From CBDIBC01 sp965276635 (GTDB lineage: Bacteria; Actinomycetota; Acidimicrobiia; Acidimicrobiales; Palsa-688): 64,000 bases of DNA. The notes under the pieces were generated by a model. That model was not told the origin of the DNA and did no database searches. It was given only the letters and a program-made list of their open reading frames with translations. How positions within the stretch are numbered: the first letter of the stretch is position 1; each line of letters opens with the position of its first letter. Below, in pieces: positions 7,631 through 16,387 of the stretch. A program made the position numbers and the translations under genes. The stretch is from contig CBDIBC010000005.1 in NCBI GenBank assembly GCA_965276635.1, positions 496,001 through 560,000 on the forward strand. Direction: 5' to 3'.

Positions 7631-9424
7631 TCAGTTCGCCGGGCCCGTGCCCAGGGTGACGGTGGCGGTGTGGGTGGCCCCGGACTGGTCGGTCCAGCCG
7701 ACCGTGACCTGGTCGCCGGGCTTGTGGTCGACCAACAGGCCAGTCAACGACTTGGGCGACGTGACCGGCGTGCCGTTCACGCTGGTGATGACGTCGCCGG
7801 CGGTGATCCCGGCGACGTCGGCGGGCGACCCGTTGATGACCGCGGAGACGTCGGCGCCGGGCGTCGACGAGCTGCCGGAGCCGCTGCCGAACGGGTTGGT
7901 GGCGGCACCGTTGTTGCCACTACCGGTGCCCAAGGGCACCACCTGGACGCCGAGGAAGCCCGGTAGGCCCTGGTGGATGGTGCTGTTCGACGTGCCGGCC
8001 AGGATCTGCCGGGCGACGTTCAACGCCTTGCCGATCGGGATGGCGAAGCCGGTGCTGGCCGAGGAGGCGAACTGATTGCTGGTCGACGCCGCCGTGTTGA
8101 TGCCGATAACCGCCCCCTTGGAGTTGATGAGCGGGCCGCCGGAGTCGCCAGGCTGGATGGGCGCGTTGGTCTCGAGCAGCCCGCTGAGCTGCTCGGCGTT
8201 GGCGCCGTTCGAGTCACTGGCGGTGATCTGCTGATCGACGGCCTGGACGGCGCCGGTCACCACCGAGGGGGCGCCCCCGCTGCCGCCGGCGTTGCCGATG
8301 GCCACCACCTGGTCACCCTTGCTCACGGTGGCGGTCGATGTCCGGATGGGGGTGACCCCGCTGACGCCCTTGACGTGGATGACGGCCACGTCCTCGGTCG
8401 GGTCGGTGCCGACCACTGCGGCCGAATAGGTCTTGCCGGTCGACACCAGGGTGACCGAGACGCTGGTGGCGCCGTCCACCACGTGGTTGTTGGTCAGGAT
8501 GTCGCCGTTGCTGCTGAGGATCATGCCCGTGCCCGCCCCGGCGCTGCTCTGGTAGCTCAGCTGGGTGTTCACGTCGACGAGGCTCTTGTCGATCTGGGTA
8601 GCGATGGCGGATGCCTGGGCGTTGCTGAGCGCGCTCCCCGGCGTCGGGGTGCTGTTCGACCCGGCCGAGCCCCGGCCCGGGGACGGGATGGTCGAGCCGC
8701 TGCCGCGAGGCGTCGCCGTGCTGCTGTTCGCCCGGAACTGGCTGCCGATGCCGGCGCCGACGAGGGCAGCAACCACAGCGGTGACGGCGATCACCGCGCC
8801 GAGCGTGCGGCGGCGTCGGTGCGGATCGTGCTGGGGCGGCCCGCTCGCCCAGCGACCGGAGCTGTCCCACCCGCCGGGCGGGAGCTGCCCGCCGGCGTAG
8901 GGAGGTAGCCCTCCAGGGCCGCCGGCGGGCGGCCCGTACCTGCGGTCGCCGAGTCCCGGGCCGTGCCCGGCGGACGGCACCCCGCCCGCCAGGTAGCCGG
9001 CCTCGCCGGCACCTGGACCACCCACGCCACCGGGACCGCCGCCCGCAGACGAGCCACCCGACGGGCCGCCGGACGGGCCGCCCGCAGACGAGCCACCCGA
9101 CGGGCCGCCCGCAGACGAGCCGCCGCCCGACGGGCCGCCGGCAGACGATCCGCCGCCCGACGGGCCGGTCGGCTGGTCGGCCCAACGCCAGTCATTGGGC
9201 CCGGGCGGAGGCGGCGTGGCCGCCCACGGTCCGGCCGCCGCGGTGGGGTCCACGGGGGCCGGTCGGTCGGCGACCACGTCACTCGTCCACGCCGCGCCGT
9301 TCCAGTAGCGCCGCTGGCTCATGTTCCACGGATCGTGGTACCAGCCGGCCGGGGTCTCCGGCGGCGCAGCGGGTGCTGGCCCGCCTGCCTGGTTCGTCCT
9401 GGGGTCTTCGCCGTACTCGCTCAT
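7631..9424 (-). CDS. HtrA/DegP-like membrane-anchored serine protease with PDZ domain
   Basis: A 597-residue protein. The order is: DUF2510 motif (GWYHDPWNMSQRRYWNGAAW, 27-46), a Gly/Ser/Pro-rich cytoplasmic linker with repeated GGSSAGGPSG units (about 85-200), one membrane helix (207-230), and an extracytoplasmic trypsin-like domain with His314 (TNNHVVDG), Asp345 (DPTEDVAV) and Ser428 (QPGDSGGPL). A PDZ domain covers about 485-590. The catalytic triad is complete. Members act in envelope protein quality control. ATG 9424 begins MSEYGEDP; the frame stays open upstream but without homology. It is divergent from the cobalamin operon across a 418-bp region. Confidence 0.92.
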   Translation of the reverse strand: MSEYGEDPRTNQAGGPAPAAPPETPAGWYHDPWNMSQRRYWNGAAWTSDVVADRPAPVDPTAAAGPWAATPPPPGPNDWRWADQPTGPSGGGSSAGGPSGGGSSAGGPSGGSSAGGPSGGPSGGSSAGGGPGGVGGPGAGEAGYLAGGVPSAGHGPGLGDRRYGPPAGGPGGLPPYAGGQLPPGGWDSSGRWASGPPQHDPHRRRRTLGAVIAVTAVVAALVGAGIGSQFRANSSTATPRGSGSTIPSPGRGSAGSNSTPTPGSALSNAQASAIATQIDKSLVDVNTQLSYQSSAGAGTGMILSSNGDILTNNHVVDGATSVSVTLVSTGKTYSAAVVGTDPTEDVAVIHVKGVSGVTPIRTSTATVSKGDQVVAIGNAGGSGGAPSVVTGAVQAVDQQITASDSNGANAEQLSGLLETNAPIQPGDSGGPLINSKGAVIGINTAASTSNQFASSASTGFAIPIGKALNVARQILAGTSNSTIHQGLPGFLGVQVVPLGTGSGNNGAATNPFGSGSGSSSTPGADVSAVINGSPADVAGITAGDVITSVNGTPVTSPKSLTGLLVDHKPGDQVTVGWTDQSGATHTATVTLGTGPAN

Positions 9425-9594
9425 GTCGCCATCCTCCGCACCCACGCGAGCCACGCTACGCCGGGTCAGCTGACTTGCGGCCGGTCGGCCGTTCATCTGC
9501 CAGGTTGCGGGGCGGACCTGAGACGGACCTGAACCACCACTGAGAAGTTCGGGGAGATGTCTGACGCACCATTCGGGAGGCCACGGTGCGCTCC

Positions 9595-9624
9595 TTGACA
9601 CCCGATCCGGGCCGGCCGTAACCT
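9595..9624 (+). promoter_or_regulatory. Sigma-70-type promoter of the cobalamin operon
   Basis: A perfect -35 TTGACA at 9595-9600, an 18-bp spacer and -10 TAACCT at 9619-9624. The expected start point near 9630-9632 falls at the first helix of the riboswitch, which supports both calls. The rest of 9425-9594 shows nothing else that I can support. Confidence 0.7.
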
Positions 9625-9627
9625 CTG

Positions 9628-9747
9628 GCCGCCCGAGCCGCTCGGCCGGGCGCTGCCCCTGGCATGCGAAGTCCGGTGTGAATCCGGCGCTGTGCCGCAA
9701 CGGTGAAGGTCCCTCGGGACACGAGTCCGGTCGACTGCTCGGGTGGC
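9628..9747 (+). promoter_or_regulatory. Cobalamin riboswitch
   Basis: The conserved core of the AdoCbl-type aptamer is easy to read: GCGAAGTCCGGTGTGAATCC from 9667, then GCGCTGTGCCGCAACGGTGA (the B12-box region), then ACGAGTCCGG at 9721-9730. The closing helix P1 is formed by 9628-9637 with 9738-9747 (9 of 10 pairs). The leader then runs about 95 nt to the first start codon. Established role: binding of adenosylcobalamin lowers expression of B12 uptake or synthesis genes downstream. Confidence 0.93.
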
Positions 9748-9784
9748 AATCGATGCCAGTCCTCGGAGCAAGGTCGGCTCAAGC

Positions 9785-9836
9785 GATTCCCCACGTCGCA
9801 CGAGCTCTCTGGCTCTCCCAAGCCCAGAGGGGAATC
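9785..9836 (+). promoter_or_regulatory. Hairpin that can hide the ribosome binding site
   Basis: GATTCCCC at 9785-9792 is the exact reverse complement of GGGGAATC at 9829-9836. The right arm contains the Shine-Dalgarno sequence (AGAGGGGAA, 9826-9834) for the ATG at 9843. No T-run follows, so translational blocking fits better than termination. It is the probable expression platform of the riboswitch. Confidence 0.7.
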
Positions 9837-9842
9837 TCCAAC

Positions 9843-11732
9843 ATGAACCATCGCACCCGCAGCCGGACCGCAGCGGCCCTGGTGGCTGCCACCAGCCTGG
9901 CGGCACCGCTGCTCGCCGCCACCACGTCCGCGGCGTCCGCCGCCGCGCTGCCCCAGACCCAGGCGGCGTCCACCACGCCGCCCCGGGCGCAGTCGGCGTC
10001 CGCCGCACTGCCCCAGACGCAGGCGGCCGGATCGGCCAGCCGCTGGCTGGCGTCGCAACTGACCGCCGGCGGGTACCTGCCGAGCGCCAACGGCGGCGGG
10101 CAGGCCGACGGGTCGGGCACCGCATCGGTGGCGCTGGCCCTGGCGGCCACCGGGAGCGCACCGCAGCAGTTGGCCGCCGCGCTCGGATACCTGGCCGCGA
10201 ACGTCAACACCGTCGTGGTGGACACCACGGTCGCTCCTCATGCCGACAACCCCGGTCGCCTGGCTCTCCTGATTCTGCTGGCCCGGGCCACCGGCTCCAA
10301 CCCCCGGTCCTTCGGCGGCACCGACCTGGTCGCTCGCCTGCTGGCCACCGCCCGCACGACCGGGAGTGACGCCGGCCTGTTCGGGGCGGCAGATCCGACC
10401 TACGACGGCGCCTACCGCCAGGGCCTCTCCCTCGCCGCGCTAAGCGGCGCCGGCATCACCGGCACCAACGCCACCGTCGCAGCCGCGACCAGCTGGCTGC
10501 AGCACCAACAGTGCGCCGACGGCGGATGGGAGTCCTACCGGGCCGACACCACCGTGGCCTGCACCGCTACGGACCCGACGATGTTCAGCGGCCCCGACAC
10601 CAACTCGACTGCGCTCGCCGTGGAGGGCCTGGTCGCCCAGGGGACGGCGCTCGGCGCCGGGCCGGCGACGTTCCTGGCCGGCCTGCAGGACGGCGACGGG
10701 GGGTGGGGGGCGTACGGGGCGCCGAGCGACGCCGACTCCACCGCCCTGGTCATCCAGGCGCTGATCGCGCTCGGCCAGAACCCGGCCGCCTCCGTGAAGA
10801 GCGGGGCGGATCCCCTCGACGCCCTGCTGTCGTTCCAGATACACGGTGGCGCATCCGACGGCGCCGTGGCCTTCCAGCCCAACACTGACGGATCGTTGTC
10901 GGCCAGCGCCCTGGCCAGCGAGCAGGCCGCGCCGGCCCTGGCCGGGCTGGCCTTTCCGTTCGGCCCGCAGACCGCCACCACCAGCGCCTACCGGCTGGCG
11001 GGGGCGGACGGCGGCGTGTTCGCCTTCGACAGCAGCTTCCAGGGTTCGGCAGGGGGCGCCCACCTGCGCCAGCCCATCGTGGCCGCGGCGACGGTGGCCA
11101 ACGGCACGGGCTACTACCTGGGCGCCTCCGACGGCGGCGTCTTCGCCTACAACGCCCCGTTCCACGGCTCGCTGGGGAACGTGGCCCTTCGCGCCCCGGT
11201 CGTCGGCATGGGTGTCGACGCCGCCAGCGGCGGCTACTGGCTGGTGGGCGCGGACGGCGGCGTGTTCAGCTTCGATGCGCCCTATCTGGGCGGGACCGGT
11301 GGGGTGCGACTGACCCGGCCGGTCGTCGGCTTCAGTGCCACGCCGACGGGTGGCGGCTACATCTTGATCGCCTCCGACGGCGGGGTGTTCGCCTACGGTG
11401 ACGCCACCTTCGCCGGCTCCCTGGGGAACGTCAGGCTGGCTGCGCCCATCGTCGGTGGGGCCATCGACCCGACCACCGGGGGTTACTGGCTGGTGGCGGG
11501 CGACGGCGGCGTGTTCAGCTTCGACGCCCCCTACCTGGGCTCGACGGGGAACCTGAAGCTGACCCATCCGATCGTCGGCATGTCGGCCACGCCGGGCGGT
11601 GGGGGCTACGACCTGGTGGCATCCGACGGCAGCGTGTACCCGTTCGGGACGGCGACGCAGGCCGGTGGCCTGACGGGCACGGCCCTCTCGGCGCCGATCG
11701 TCGCCATCACGGCCAGCGCCCCCGGCGCATGA
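9843..11732 (+). CDS. Secreted alpha/alpha-barrel protein with 42-residue repeats, probable cobalamin-binding component
   Basis: A 629-residue exported protein. Residues 1-35 are a Sec signal peptide, followed by an Ala/Gln/Thr linker with a repeated ALPQTQAA. Residues 62-372 are a prenyltransferase/squalene-cyclase-like alpha-alpha barrel (DGGW at 226-229, DGDGGWGAYG at 283-292). Residues 382-625 hold six repeats of 41-42 residues with the pattern Y-x-L-x-x-x-DGGVFAF. The barrel fold is that of the alpha domain of eukaryotic transcobalamin and intrinsic factor. It is the first gene after a cobalamin riboswitch and leads an ECF transporter operon, so external B12 capture is the best inference. 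A true terpene cyclase is unlikely because the protein is exported and a catalytic DxDD motif is not apparent. The start was set by the Shine-Dalgarno at 9826-9834. Confidence 0.85.
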   Translation: MNHRTRSRTAAALVAATSLAAPLLAATTSAASAAALPQTQAASTTPPRAQSASAALPQTQAAGSASRWLASQLTAGGYLPSANGGGQADGSGTASVALALAATGSAPQQLAAALGYLAANVNTVVVDTTVAPHADNPGRLALLILLARATGSNPRSFGGTDLVARLLATARTTGSDAGLFGAADPTYDGAYRQGLSLAALSGAGITGTNATVAAATSWLQHQQCADGGWESYRADTTVACTATDPTMFSGPDTNSTALAVEGLVAQGTALGAGPATFLAGLQDGDGGWGAYGAPSDADSTALVIQALIALGQNPAASVKSGADPLDALLSFQIHGGASDGAVAFQPNTDGSLSASALASEQAAPALAGLAFPFGPQTATTSAYRLAGADGGVFAFDSSFQGSAGGAHLRQPIVAAATVANGTGYYLGASDGGVFAYNAPFHGSLGNVALRAPVVGMGVDAASGGYWLVGADGGVFSFDAPYLGGTGGVRLTRPVVGFSATPTGGGYILIASDGGVFAYGDATFAGSLGNVRLAAPIVGGAIDPTTGGYWLVAGDGGVFSFDAPYLGSTGNLKLTHPIVGMSATPGGGGYDLVASDGSVYPFGTATQAGGLTGTALSAPIVAITASAPGA

Positions 11733-11745
11733 TGGAGGCCGGCGG

Positions 11746-12759
11746 ATGATCGGCGGCGCGGTCGGTCGGCTGGCGGCCGTCGCCGGCCTGACCGCGGTCG
11801 CGGTGGTGGGGTCCATGGCCTGGCCGGATCGCTCGGGAGCGGGCGCGGGCGCGAGGCCCTCGGTGGCCTGCGCGGCGGCGGACACGCCGTCGCACGTGGC
11901 GTTCGTCGTCGACTTCGGCGGTGCGCCCGGCGCGCCCGGGGCCATGACGCAGGCGTGCGTGTCGGTGCCGTCCAGCGACAACGGGAGCGAGGCCCTGGCC
12001 GCCCTGTCCGCCCAGGAGGGCTGGCCGGCGCCGACCTACGCCGACAGCGGCCTGCTGTGCTCGATCGACGCCTTCCCCGCCGGAGGGTGCGGGACGCGCA
12101 CCGGGACCAGCTACGCCTACTGGTCCTACTGGTTCGGCGGGTCGAGCTGGACGTTCGCCGACCGGGGTCCGGCATCGCTGTCGGGCACGGCGCTGACCGG
12201 GCAGGCCCAGGGCTGGCGGTTCCAGGCGGTGGGGCACGGCAACGGCACCGACCCGGCGCCGCGCGGTGCGTCCGAGCCGGCCGCCATCTGCGTGGCCGCC
12301 GCCCCCACCGCGTCGCCGCAGCCGACCGCGGCTCGCCCCTCGACCCCAACCAGTGGGCAAAGGGCCGGTTCGCCGCCGGCCGCTGCGGCCACCGGCTCGA
12401 CCGGGTTGCCGGCCACCGCCGCGCCGGGTGCGGCCGGCGCTGGTCCACCGGCCGGCGCTGGTCCACCGACCACGACGCATCCGGCGGCGGGGTCACCGAC
12501 GACCCGCCCGTCGCTGACCGCGCCGTCATCCACCACGCCGTCGCCCACCACGAGGCCGGCCGGAGCCACCACGTCGATGCCAGCGGCGGGTACCGGCTCC
12601 CAGGCGGCTCGTCTGCAGCGCACGGCGACATCGCATCCCACCACCCATCGCAGTGGATCGGCCCTGCCGGTGATCCTCACCGTGGCGATCGTCGCCGTGC
12701 TCGGCGGCGGCGGCGTCGTCGCCCGTCGCGCCCGCCGGCGCGCCTCGGGATCGCCGTGA
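11746..12759 (+). CDS. Exported DUF4430/SCO2322-like protein with C-terminal membrane anchor
   Basis: A 337-residue protein. Residues 1-35 are a signal sequence. Residues 45-185 form a Cys-containing domain (Cys71, 105, 115, 182) with the motif YWSYWFGGSSWTF at about 125-137 and QGWRF at 155-159. This pattern is typical of DUF4430/SCO2322-type proteins, whose fold corresponds to the beta domain of transcobalamin. A Pro/Thr/Ala-rich wall-spanning linker (185-300) leads to one membrane helix (305-325) and an Arg-rich end. With the preceding alpha-barrel protein it would make a two-part, surface-held B12 binder feeding the transporter. The family match is by pattern; the binding role is inferred from riboswitch and ECF context. 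Confidence 0.8.
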   Translation: MIGGAVGRLAAVAGLTAVAVVGSMAWPDRSGAGAGARPSVACAAADTPSHVAFVVDFGGAPGAPGAMTQACVSVPSSDNGSEALAALSAQEGWPAPTYADSGLLCSIDAFPAGGCGTRTGTSYAYWSYWFGGSSWTFADRGPASLSGTALTGQAQGWRFQAVGHGNGTDPAPRGASEPAAICVAAAPTASPQPTAARPSTPTSGQRAGSPPAAAATGSTGLPATAAPGAAGAGPPAGAGPPTTTHPAAGSPTTRPSLTAPSSTTPSPTTRPAGATTSMPAAGTGSQAARLQRTATSHPTTHRSGSALPVILTVAIVAVLGGGGVVARRARRRASGSP

Positions 12760-13886
12760 TCGGGGCCCACCGCCTGCACCCCCTGACATGGTGGGTCTGG
12801 GCGGCCGGGCTGGGTGTCGCCGCGTCGCGGACGACCAACCCCTTGCTCCTGCTGCTCGTGTTCGCCATCGTGGCGCTGGTGGTGAGCCTGCGCCGCACCA
12901 ACGCCGCGTGGGCCGACACCCTCCACGTCGCCGTGCGGTTGGCCCTGCTCGTGGTGGGCCTGCGAATCGTGCTGCAGATCGTCTTCGGCAATCGATACGG
13001 CGGCCACACGCTGTTCTCCTTGCCCCGGGTGCCGCTGCCGTCATGGGCGGCCGGCGTCAGCATCGGGGGCCCGGTCACCAGCGAGGCGCTGCTGTACTCG
13101 CTCTACCATGGGCTGCAGCTGGCCGTGATCCTGGTGTGCTTCGCAGCCGCGAACTCCCTCACCAGCCCCTACCGCCTCCTGCGCTGCCTGCCGGCGGTCC
13201 TCTACGAGGCGGGGGTCGCCCTCACGGTAGCGTTGACGTTCACCCCGGGAGCGGTGCTCACCATCCGCCAGGTGCGGGCGGCGCGACGCCTGCGAGGCCG
13301 GGCCACACGCGGCCTGGCCGGCCTGCGCGGGATGGCCGTCCCAGTGCTCGAGGGCGCCCTGGACCAGGCGTTGGAGCTGGCCGCATCCATGGACGCCCGG
13401 GCCTACGGCAGGACACGGGACCGGGGCACCACGTCGGCGCGCCTGGCGGACGGCGCCGCCTGCCTCGGCGTGCTGCTGGCCGCCGTCGGCGCCTTCGGGA
13501 CGCTCGACCAGGCGGGGACCATCGGGACCATCGGGCCGGCGCTGCTGGCGATGGGCATCGCCACGTTGGGGTGCAGCCTGATCGCTCGCAGCCGGCGGAC
13601 GACCAGGACCCGGTACCGGCCAGATCGGTGGCAAGGCCCGGAATGGGTGATCAGCGGGGGCGCCGTCGCAGTGGTGGCCGGGTTCGTGGCCTGGCCGGCC
13701 GCGCTGGCGTCGAGCACCACCCCGCCGCGCTGGCCGAGCCTCCCGGTGGCGCCGGCGGTCGCCCTTGCCCTCACCCTGGTCCCGGCCCTGATGGTGACCC
13801 GCTCGGCCGCATCCGGTGTCGTCCCCCCTCGACGCGCGCTCGACGCCGGCGACCGCGCCGATGGCGGCTCGGCGGTGCCGGCGTGA
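12756..13886 (+). CDS. ecfT: ECF transporter transmembrane (T) component
   Basis: A 376-residue membrane protein with four or more N-terminal helices, then the coupling region with the two basic motifs of EcfT proteins (RAARRLRGRATRG and MDARAYGRTR) that touch the ATPases, then further helices to the C terminus. EcfT links ATP hydrolysis to toppling of the substrate-binding S protein. GTG 12756 overlaps the previous stop by 4 nt. The C-terminal part (after about residue 250) is longer than usual. Confidence 0.88.
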   Translation: MIGAHRLHPLTWWVWAAGLGVAASRTTNPLLLLLVFAIVALVVSLRRTNAAWADTLHVAVRLALLVVGLRIVLQIVFGNRYGGHTLFSLPRVPLPSWAAGVSIGGPVTSEALLYSLYHGLQLAVILVCFAAANSLTSPYRLLRCLPAVLYEAGVALTVALTFTPGAVLTIRQVRAARRLRGRATRGLAGLRGMAVPVLEGALDQALELAASMDARAYGRTRDRGTTSARLADGAACLGVLLAAVGAFGTLDQAGTIGTIGPALLAMGIATLGCSLIARSRRTTRTRYRPDRWQGPEWVISGGAVAVVAGFVAWPAALASSTTPPRWPSLPVAPAVALALTLVPALMVTRSAASGVVPPRRALDAGDRADGGSAVPA

Positions 13887-15508
13887 TCCGCATGACCGGC
13901 GTGACGTTCACCTACGACGGGGAGACGACGCCAACCCTCTCCGGCGTGGACCTCGACATCGGCGAGGGCGAGCTGATCGTGGTGATCGGGCGGACCGGCT
14001 CGGGCAAGTCGACGCTCCTGCGGGCCATCAACGGGCTGGTCCCGCACTTCAGCGGCGGCCACCTCCGCGGCGACGTGCGCGTCGACGGGCGCTCGACGCG
14101 CACTCACCGCCCGCGCGACCTGGCCGACCTGGTGGGCTTCGTGCCCCAGAGCCCGGCGGCCAGCTTCGTCACCGACGTGGTGGAGGACGAGCTGGCCTAC
14201 ACCATGGAGAACCTGGGCATGGACCCGGCGGCCATGCGCCGCCGGGTGGAGGACACCCTCGACCTGCTGGGCCTGCACGAGATCCGCCACCGCCCGGTAC
14301 GCTCCCTCTCGGGCGGCCAGCAGCAGCGGGTCGCCATCGGCGCCGTGCTGAGCGCCTCCCCTCGGGTGCTCGTCCTCGACGAGCCCACGTCGGCGCTCGA
14401 CCCGGCCGCCGCCGAGGATGTCCTGGCCTCGCTGGCCCGCCTGGTGCACGACGTCGGGCTCACGGTCGTGATCGCCGAGCACCGCCTGGAGCGGGTGATC
14501 CCCTTCGCCGACGGGGTGGTGGCCATCACCGACCCGACGAGGTCGCCGGTGGTGGGCGCACCGGCCGAGGTGATGATCGACTCGCCGGTGGCCCCCCCGA
14601 TCGTGGAGCTGGGCCGCACCGCCGGCTGGTCGCCGCTGCCGCTGTCGGTGCGAGACGCCCGGCGCGTCGCCGGACCCCTGCGCGACCGGCTCGTCGCCCA
14701 CTCACCCGTCGTCGGGCATCGACCGCCTGGTGCGATCGTGGCGACCGTCGAGCGCCTGGGCGCCGCCTACGGCCCGCAGGTGGCCCTGCGCGACGTCGAC
14801 CTGGTGCTGCGGGGCGGGCAGATCACCGCGCTGATGGGCCGCAACGGATCGGGCAAGTCCACCCTGCTCGCTCATCTGGCCGGCGCCCGGCGGCCCGTGA
14901 CCGGGCGGGTGCGGGTGGAAGGCCACGACCCGCACGCCCTCTCGGCCCAAGAGCTCATCCGCCACGTCGGCCTGCTGCCCCAGGACGCCGGGCTGCTGCT
15001 GTGGGCATCGAGCGTGGCCGAGGAGTGCCGCACCGCCGACCACGACGGCCATCTGAAGCCCGGCACGACGGCGCAGGCGCTGGTCGCCACCGTCGGCCCC
15101 CTTCCCCCGGCCCGCCACCCCCGTGACCTGTCCGAGGGGCAACGACTGGGTCTGGCCCTGGCTGTCATCGTGGCCCCCGCGCCGCCGCTGGTCCTGCTCG
15201 ACGAGCCGACTCGCGGCCTCGACTATCCAGGCAAGCAGCACCTGGGCGCGCAGCTCCAGGAGCTGGCGGCCACCGGCCACGCCGTGATGGTGGCCACCCA
15301 CGACGTCGAGCTGGTCGCGTCGTTCGCCGATCGGGTGGTCGTGCTCGCCGACGGCGAGGCGGTGGCCGACGGCCCAGCGCGCGACGTGGTCTGCCACTCG
15401 CCGGTATTCGCGCCGCAGACGGCCAAGGTGCTGGCCCCTGCGCCCTGGCTCACCGTGGCCGAGGTCCGCCACGCCTTGTCCGGCGATCCCGCAGGCGTGG
15501 GCCAATGA
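13883..15508 (+). CDS. ecfA: ECF transporter ATPase, fused A and A' domains
   Basis: A 541-residue double ATPase. Domain 1 has Walker A GRTGSGKST (36-44), signature LSGGQQQR (about 143-150) and Walker B VLVLDEPTSALD. Domain 2 has Walker A GRNGSGKST (about 320-328), a degenerate signature LSEGQR (about 417-422) and Walker B LVLLDEPTRGLD. Fusion of EcfA and EcfA' in one chain is common in actinobacteria. The altered second signature suggests the two ATP sites are not equal. GTG 13883 overlaps the ecfT stop (GTGA); ATG 13892 is the alternative start. Confidence 0.9.
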   Translation: MIRMTGVTFTYDGETTPTLSGVDLDIGEGELIVVIGRTGSGKSTLLRAINGLVPHFSGGHLRGDVRVDGRSTRTHRPRDLADLVGFVPQSPAASFVTDVVEDELAYTMENLGMDPAAMRRRVEDTLDLLGLHEIRHRPVRSLSGGQQQRVAIGAVLSASPRVLVLDEPTSALDPAAAEDVLASLARLVHDVGLTVVIAEHRLERVIPFADGVVAITDPTRSPVVGAPAEVMIDSPVAPPIVELGRTAGWSPLPLSVRDARRVAGPLRDRLVAHSPVVGHRPPGAIVATVERLGAAYGPQVALRDVDLVLRGGQITALMGRNGSGKSTLLAHLAGARRPVTGRVRVEGHDPHALSAQELIRHVGLLPQDAGLLLWASSVAEECRTADHDGHLKPGTTAQALVATVGPLPPARHPRDLSEGQRLGLALAVIVAPAPPLVLLDEPTRGLDYPGKQHLGAQLQELAATGHAVMVATHDVELVASFADRVVVLADGEAVADGPARDVVCHSPVFAPQTAKVLAPAPWLTVAEVRHALSGDPAGVGQ

Positions 15509-16344
15509 CCGCGACCACAGGGCCATACCCGCCCGCACCCGCCACTGGGGCCGGGAGCCGGGCCGTGGTGCCGATCCGCCGTCGCAGCTCGCTGGTGCTG
15601 GTCGTCGCCTCGCTCCTCGGCGTGGTGTCGTTCATCTGGCCAGTGCTGATCAGCGCGTCGGCGTCGAGCGACGCCGCCCACGCCGCCGATGCCCCCTGGG
15701 AGTTCATCGCCCTGCTCCCCATGCTGCTGGCCATCGTGGTGACCGAGCTGGCCGAGGGCGAGATCGACGCCAAGGCCATCGCCATGCTCGGGGTGCTGGC
15801 CGGGTGCGGCACCGCCCTGCGGGTCCTCCAACCCGGGCTGGCCGGGTTCGAGCCCGTCTTCTTCCTGCTGATCCCCGCCGGTCGGGTCCTGGGCCGAGGG
15901 TTCGGGTTCGTGCTGGGCGCCGTGACCCTCCTGGCGTCCGCCCTGGTCACCGGCGGCGTCGGCCCCTGGCTGCCGTTCCAGATGTTCGGTGCCGCCTGGA
16001 TGGGCTTCGGTGCCGGGTGCCTGCCCCGGTGCTCCGAGCGGGGGGAACGGCTCCTGCTCGCCGTCTACATGGCCGTGACCGCGCTGCTCTACGGGGCGCT
16101 GCTGAACCTCTGGTTCTGGCCGCTGCAATCCACCGGGACGAGCGTTTCGTACGTGCCCGGAGCCAGCCCGCTCACCAACCTGCGCCACTTCGCCGCCTTC
16201 GACGTCACCACGTCACTGGGGTTCGACCTGCCCCGAGCCGTGCTGAACGTGGTGTTGATCCTGGTGCTGGGCAAGCCGGTCCTGGCCGCCCTCCGACGGG
16301 CTTCGCGCCGGGCGGCCTGGGACGCGCCCGTCACCTTCTCCTGA
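15505..16344 (+). CDS. ECF transporter substrate-binding (S) component, probably cobalamin
   Basis: A 279-residue protein with about six membrane helices from residue 30 on. It has the S-component style end FDLPRAVLNVVLILVLGKPVL followed by a basic tail. The N-terminal 28 residues are Pro/Ala-rich. It ends the operon, with ATG 15505 overlapping the ecfA stop. Specificity cannot be read from the sequence; cobalamin or its precursor is inferred from the riboswitch and the two exported partner proteins. Confidence 0.85.
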   Translation: MTATTGPYPPAPATGAGSRAVVPIRRRSSLVLVVASLLGVVSFIWPVLISASASSDAAHAADAPWEFIALLPMLLAIVVTELAEGEIDAKAIAMLGVLAGCGTALRVLQPGLAGFEPVFFLLIPAGRVLGRGFGFVLGAVTLLASALVTGGVGPWLPFQMFGAAWMGFGAGCLPRCSERGERLLLAVYMAVTALLYGALLNLWFWPLQSTGTSVSYVPGASPLTNLRHFAAFDVTTSLGFDLPRAVLNVVLILVLGKPVLAALRRASRRAAWDAPVTFS

Positions 16345-16387
16345 GGGGCTCTCGCTCCTGAGGCCTCTCGCCCTCAAGGTCGGCACC

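Noticed and set aside
9678..9842. Upstream extension of the alpha-barrel protein's frame through the riboswitch
   Set aside because: It would translate the aptamer itself and place 55 unrelated residues before a perfect signal peptide; the ribosome site fits ATG 9843.
9843..11732. Terpene cyclase or squalene-hopene cyclase
   Set aside because: The protein is exported, a catalytic DxDD motif is not apparent and it is in a B12-controlled operon.
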